From positions 558,001 through 622,000 of the forward strand of contig NZ_PXYI01000004.1 of the NCBI RefSeq assembly GCF_003012735.1: a stretch of DNA of 64,000 bases, in the 5' to 3' direction. Source of the stretch: Allosphingosinicella deserti. Lineage in GTDB: Bacteria; Pseudomonadota; Alphaproteobacteria; Sphingomonadales; Sphingomonadaceae. Below are positions 63,389 through 64,000 of the stretch, piece after piece. The position numbers were made by a program, and so were the translations under genes. Below the pieces are notes generated by a model. That model ran no database searches, was not told the DNA's origin, and saw only the letters and a program-made list of their open reading frames with translations. How positions within the stretch are numbered: position 1 is the stretch's first letter; every line of letters starts with the position of its first letter.

Positions 63389-64000
63389 GCGAGATCCTTT
63401 TCCTCGCTCACCGTATCCCGTTCCCGCCCGATCGAGGCGACAAGATCCGATCGTGGAACATCCTGAAGGCGCTGGCCGAGCTCGGCACGGTCCACCTGGC
63501 GAGCTTTGCCGACGATGCCGCCGACGCCGCGCATCTGCCGGCACTTCGCGCAGCGCTCGGCGGACGGTTGGGAGAGGCGCACGTCGAGACCCGGACGACA
63601 GGGAAAGCGAAGGCCGGACTGCGTGCACTGATCACCGGCAAGCCCGTGTCGCTGACCCTGTTCGACAGCGGGAGGATGCGGCGCTTCGTCGAGCATATCC
63701 TTGCCGACCGGCCGATTGGCACGGTCTTCGCCTTTTCCGGTCAGATGGCACAGTTCGTGCCCCCCGGCGCGCGGCTGGTCATGGACTTCGTCGACCTGGA
63801 TTCGGCCAAGTTCGAATCCTATGCGGAGGAGGGCGGGCCGCTGGCCTGGATCCATCGACGCGAGGCGAGAAGATTGTTCGCGTTCGAGCGGGAGACGGCG
63901 GCCCGCGCGGCAATCAGCCTGTTCGTGAGCGATGCGGAGGCGGCGCTGTTCGAGGGCCGCGCCGAATTGCCTGATGCCGACGTGCGTTCGCTCCACAACG
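63385..64000 (+). CDS. XrtA/PEP-CTERM-system glycosyltransferase, N-terminal part
   Basis: The first 205 codons of a GT4-like glycosyltransferase; the frame is open at the right edge of the window. The opening SEILFLAHRIPFPPDRGDK and then IRSWNILKALAELG is characteristic of the family (TIGR03087-like) in XrtA loci, and VMDFVDLDSAKFESYA is also typical. It would add a sugar to the lipid-linked repeat unit at the cytosolic face. The ATG overlaps the FemAB-like stop. Confidence 0.88.
   Translation, partial: MSEILFLAHRIPFPPDRGDKIRSWNILKALAELGTVHLASFADDAADAAHLPALRAALGGRLGEAHVETRTTGKAKAGLRALITGKPVSLTLFDSGRMRRFVEHILADRPIGTVFAFSGQMAQFVPPGARLVMDFVDLDSAKFESYAEEGGPLAWIHRREARRLFAFERETAARAAISLFVSDAEAALFEGRAELPDADVRSLHN

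Overview
The window looks like chromosomal DNA of a high-GC alphaproteobacterium of the Sphingomonadaceae type. The basis is three large TonB-dependent receptors next to glycan-degrading enzymes, a System I cytochrome c maturation cluster, DUF3775 and DUF763 proteins, alphaproteobacterial tRNA sequences, and an exosortase-A (XrtA)-type exopolysaccharide locus. I see no transposase, integrase, phage gene, rRNA or CRISPR array.

Layout. 1-9.7 kb is mixed housekeeping: the end of a MATE exporter, a subtilisin-like protease overlapping it antisense, DUF763, a YqaA-type membrane protein broken by an amber codon, a TonB receptor coupled to a secreted CehA/McbA-type metallohydrolase, tRNA-His, an amino-acid dehydrogenase and a DMT transporter. 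9.8-14.6 kb is an overlapping ccmC-D-E-F-G-H-I operon without ccmA or ccmB. 14.7-20.4 kb holds DUF3072, ald, kup, a 2H phosphoesterase, DUF3775, tRNA-Met and an FkbM methyltransferase.

20.5-38.4 kb is a carbohydrate-utilisation locus. A GntR regulator and a GH2 beta-galactosidase-like enzyme run leftwards. A tight rightward operon encodes a GH2 beta-mannosidase, a GH3 enzyme, a GH92 alpha-mannosidase and a GH29 alpha-L-fucosidase, followed by a glycosylasparaginase-type Ntn hydrolase and a TonB receptor that ends at a clear terminator. The combination reads as a periplasmic pathway that takes an N-glycan apart sugar by sugar and finally cuts GlcNAc from asparagine. It is the most interesting system in the window.

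38.4-42.2 kb carries a zinc alcohol dehydrogenase, a frameshifted glycosyltransferase and msrA. 42.2-47.6 kb is a partly decayed pectin locus: a pectate lyase that lost its catalytic core by internal deletion, an intact pectinesterase and a large TonB receptor. Hpd and trxB follow.

49.8-64.0 kb is the XrtA exopolysaccharide region. Two back-to-back operons encode two associated hydrolases, an acyl carrier protein and an acetyltransferase on one side, and an acyl-CoA ligase and a PLP decarboxylase on the other. A third operon encodes the export lipoprotein, chain-length protein, tyrosine kinase, outer-membrane protein, ATPase, deacetylase, FemAB-like protein and a glycosyltransferase cut off by the window end. 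The exosortase and the PEP-CTERM substrates are not in view and probably lie further right.
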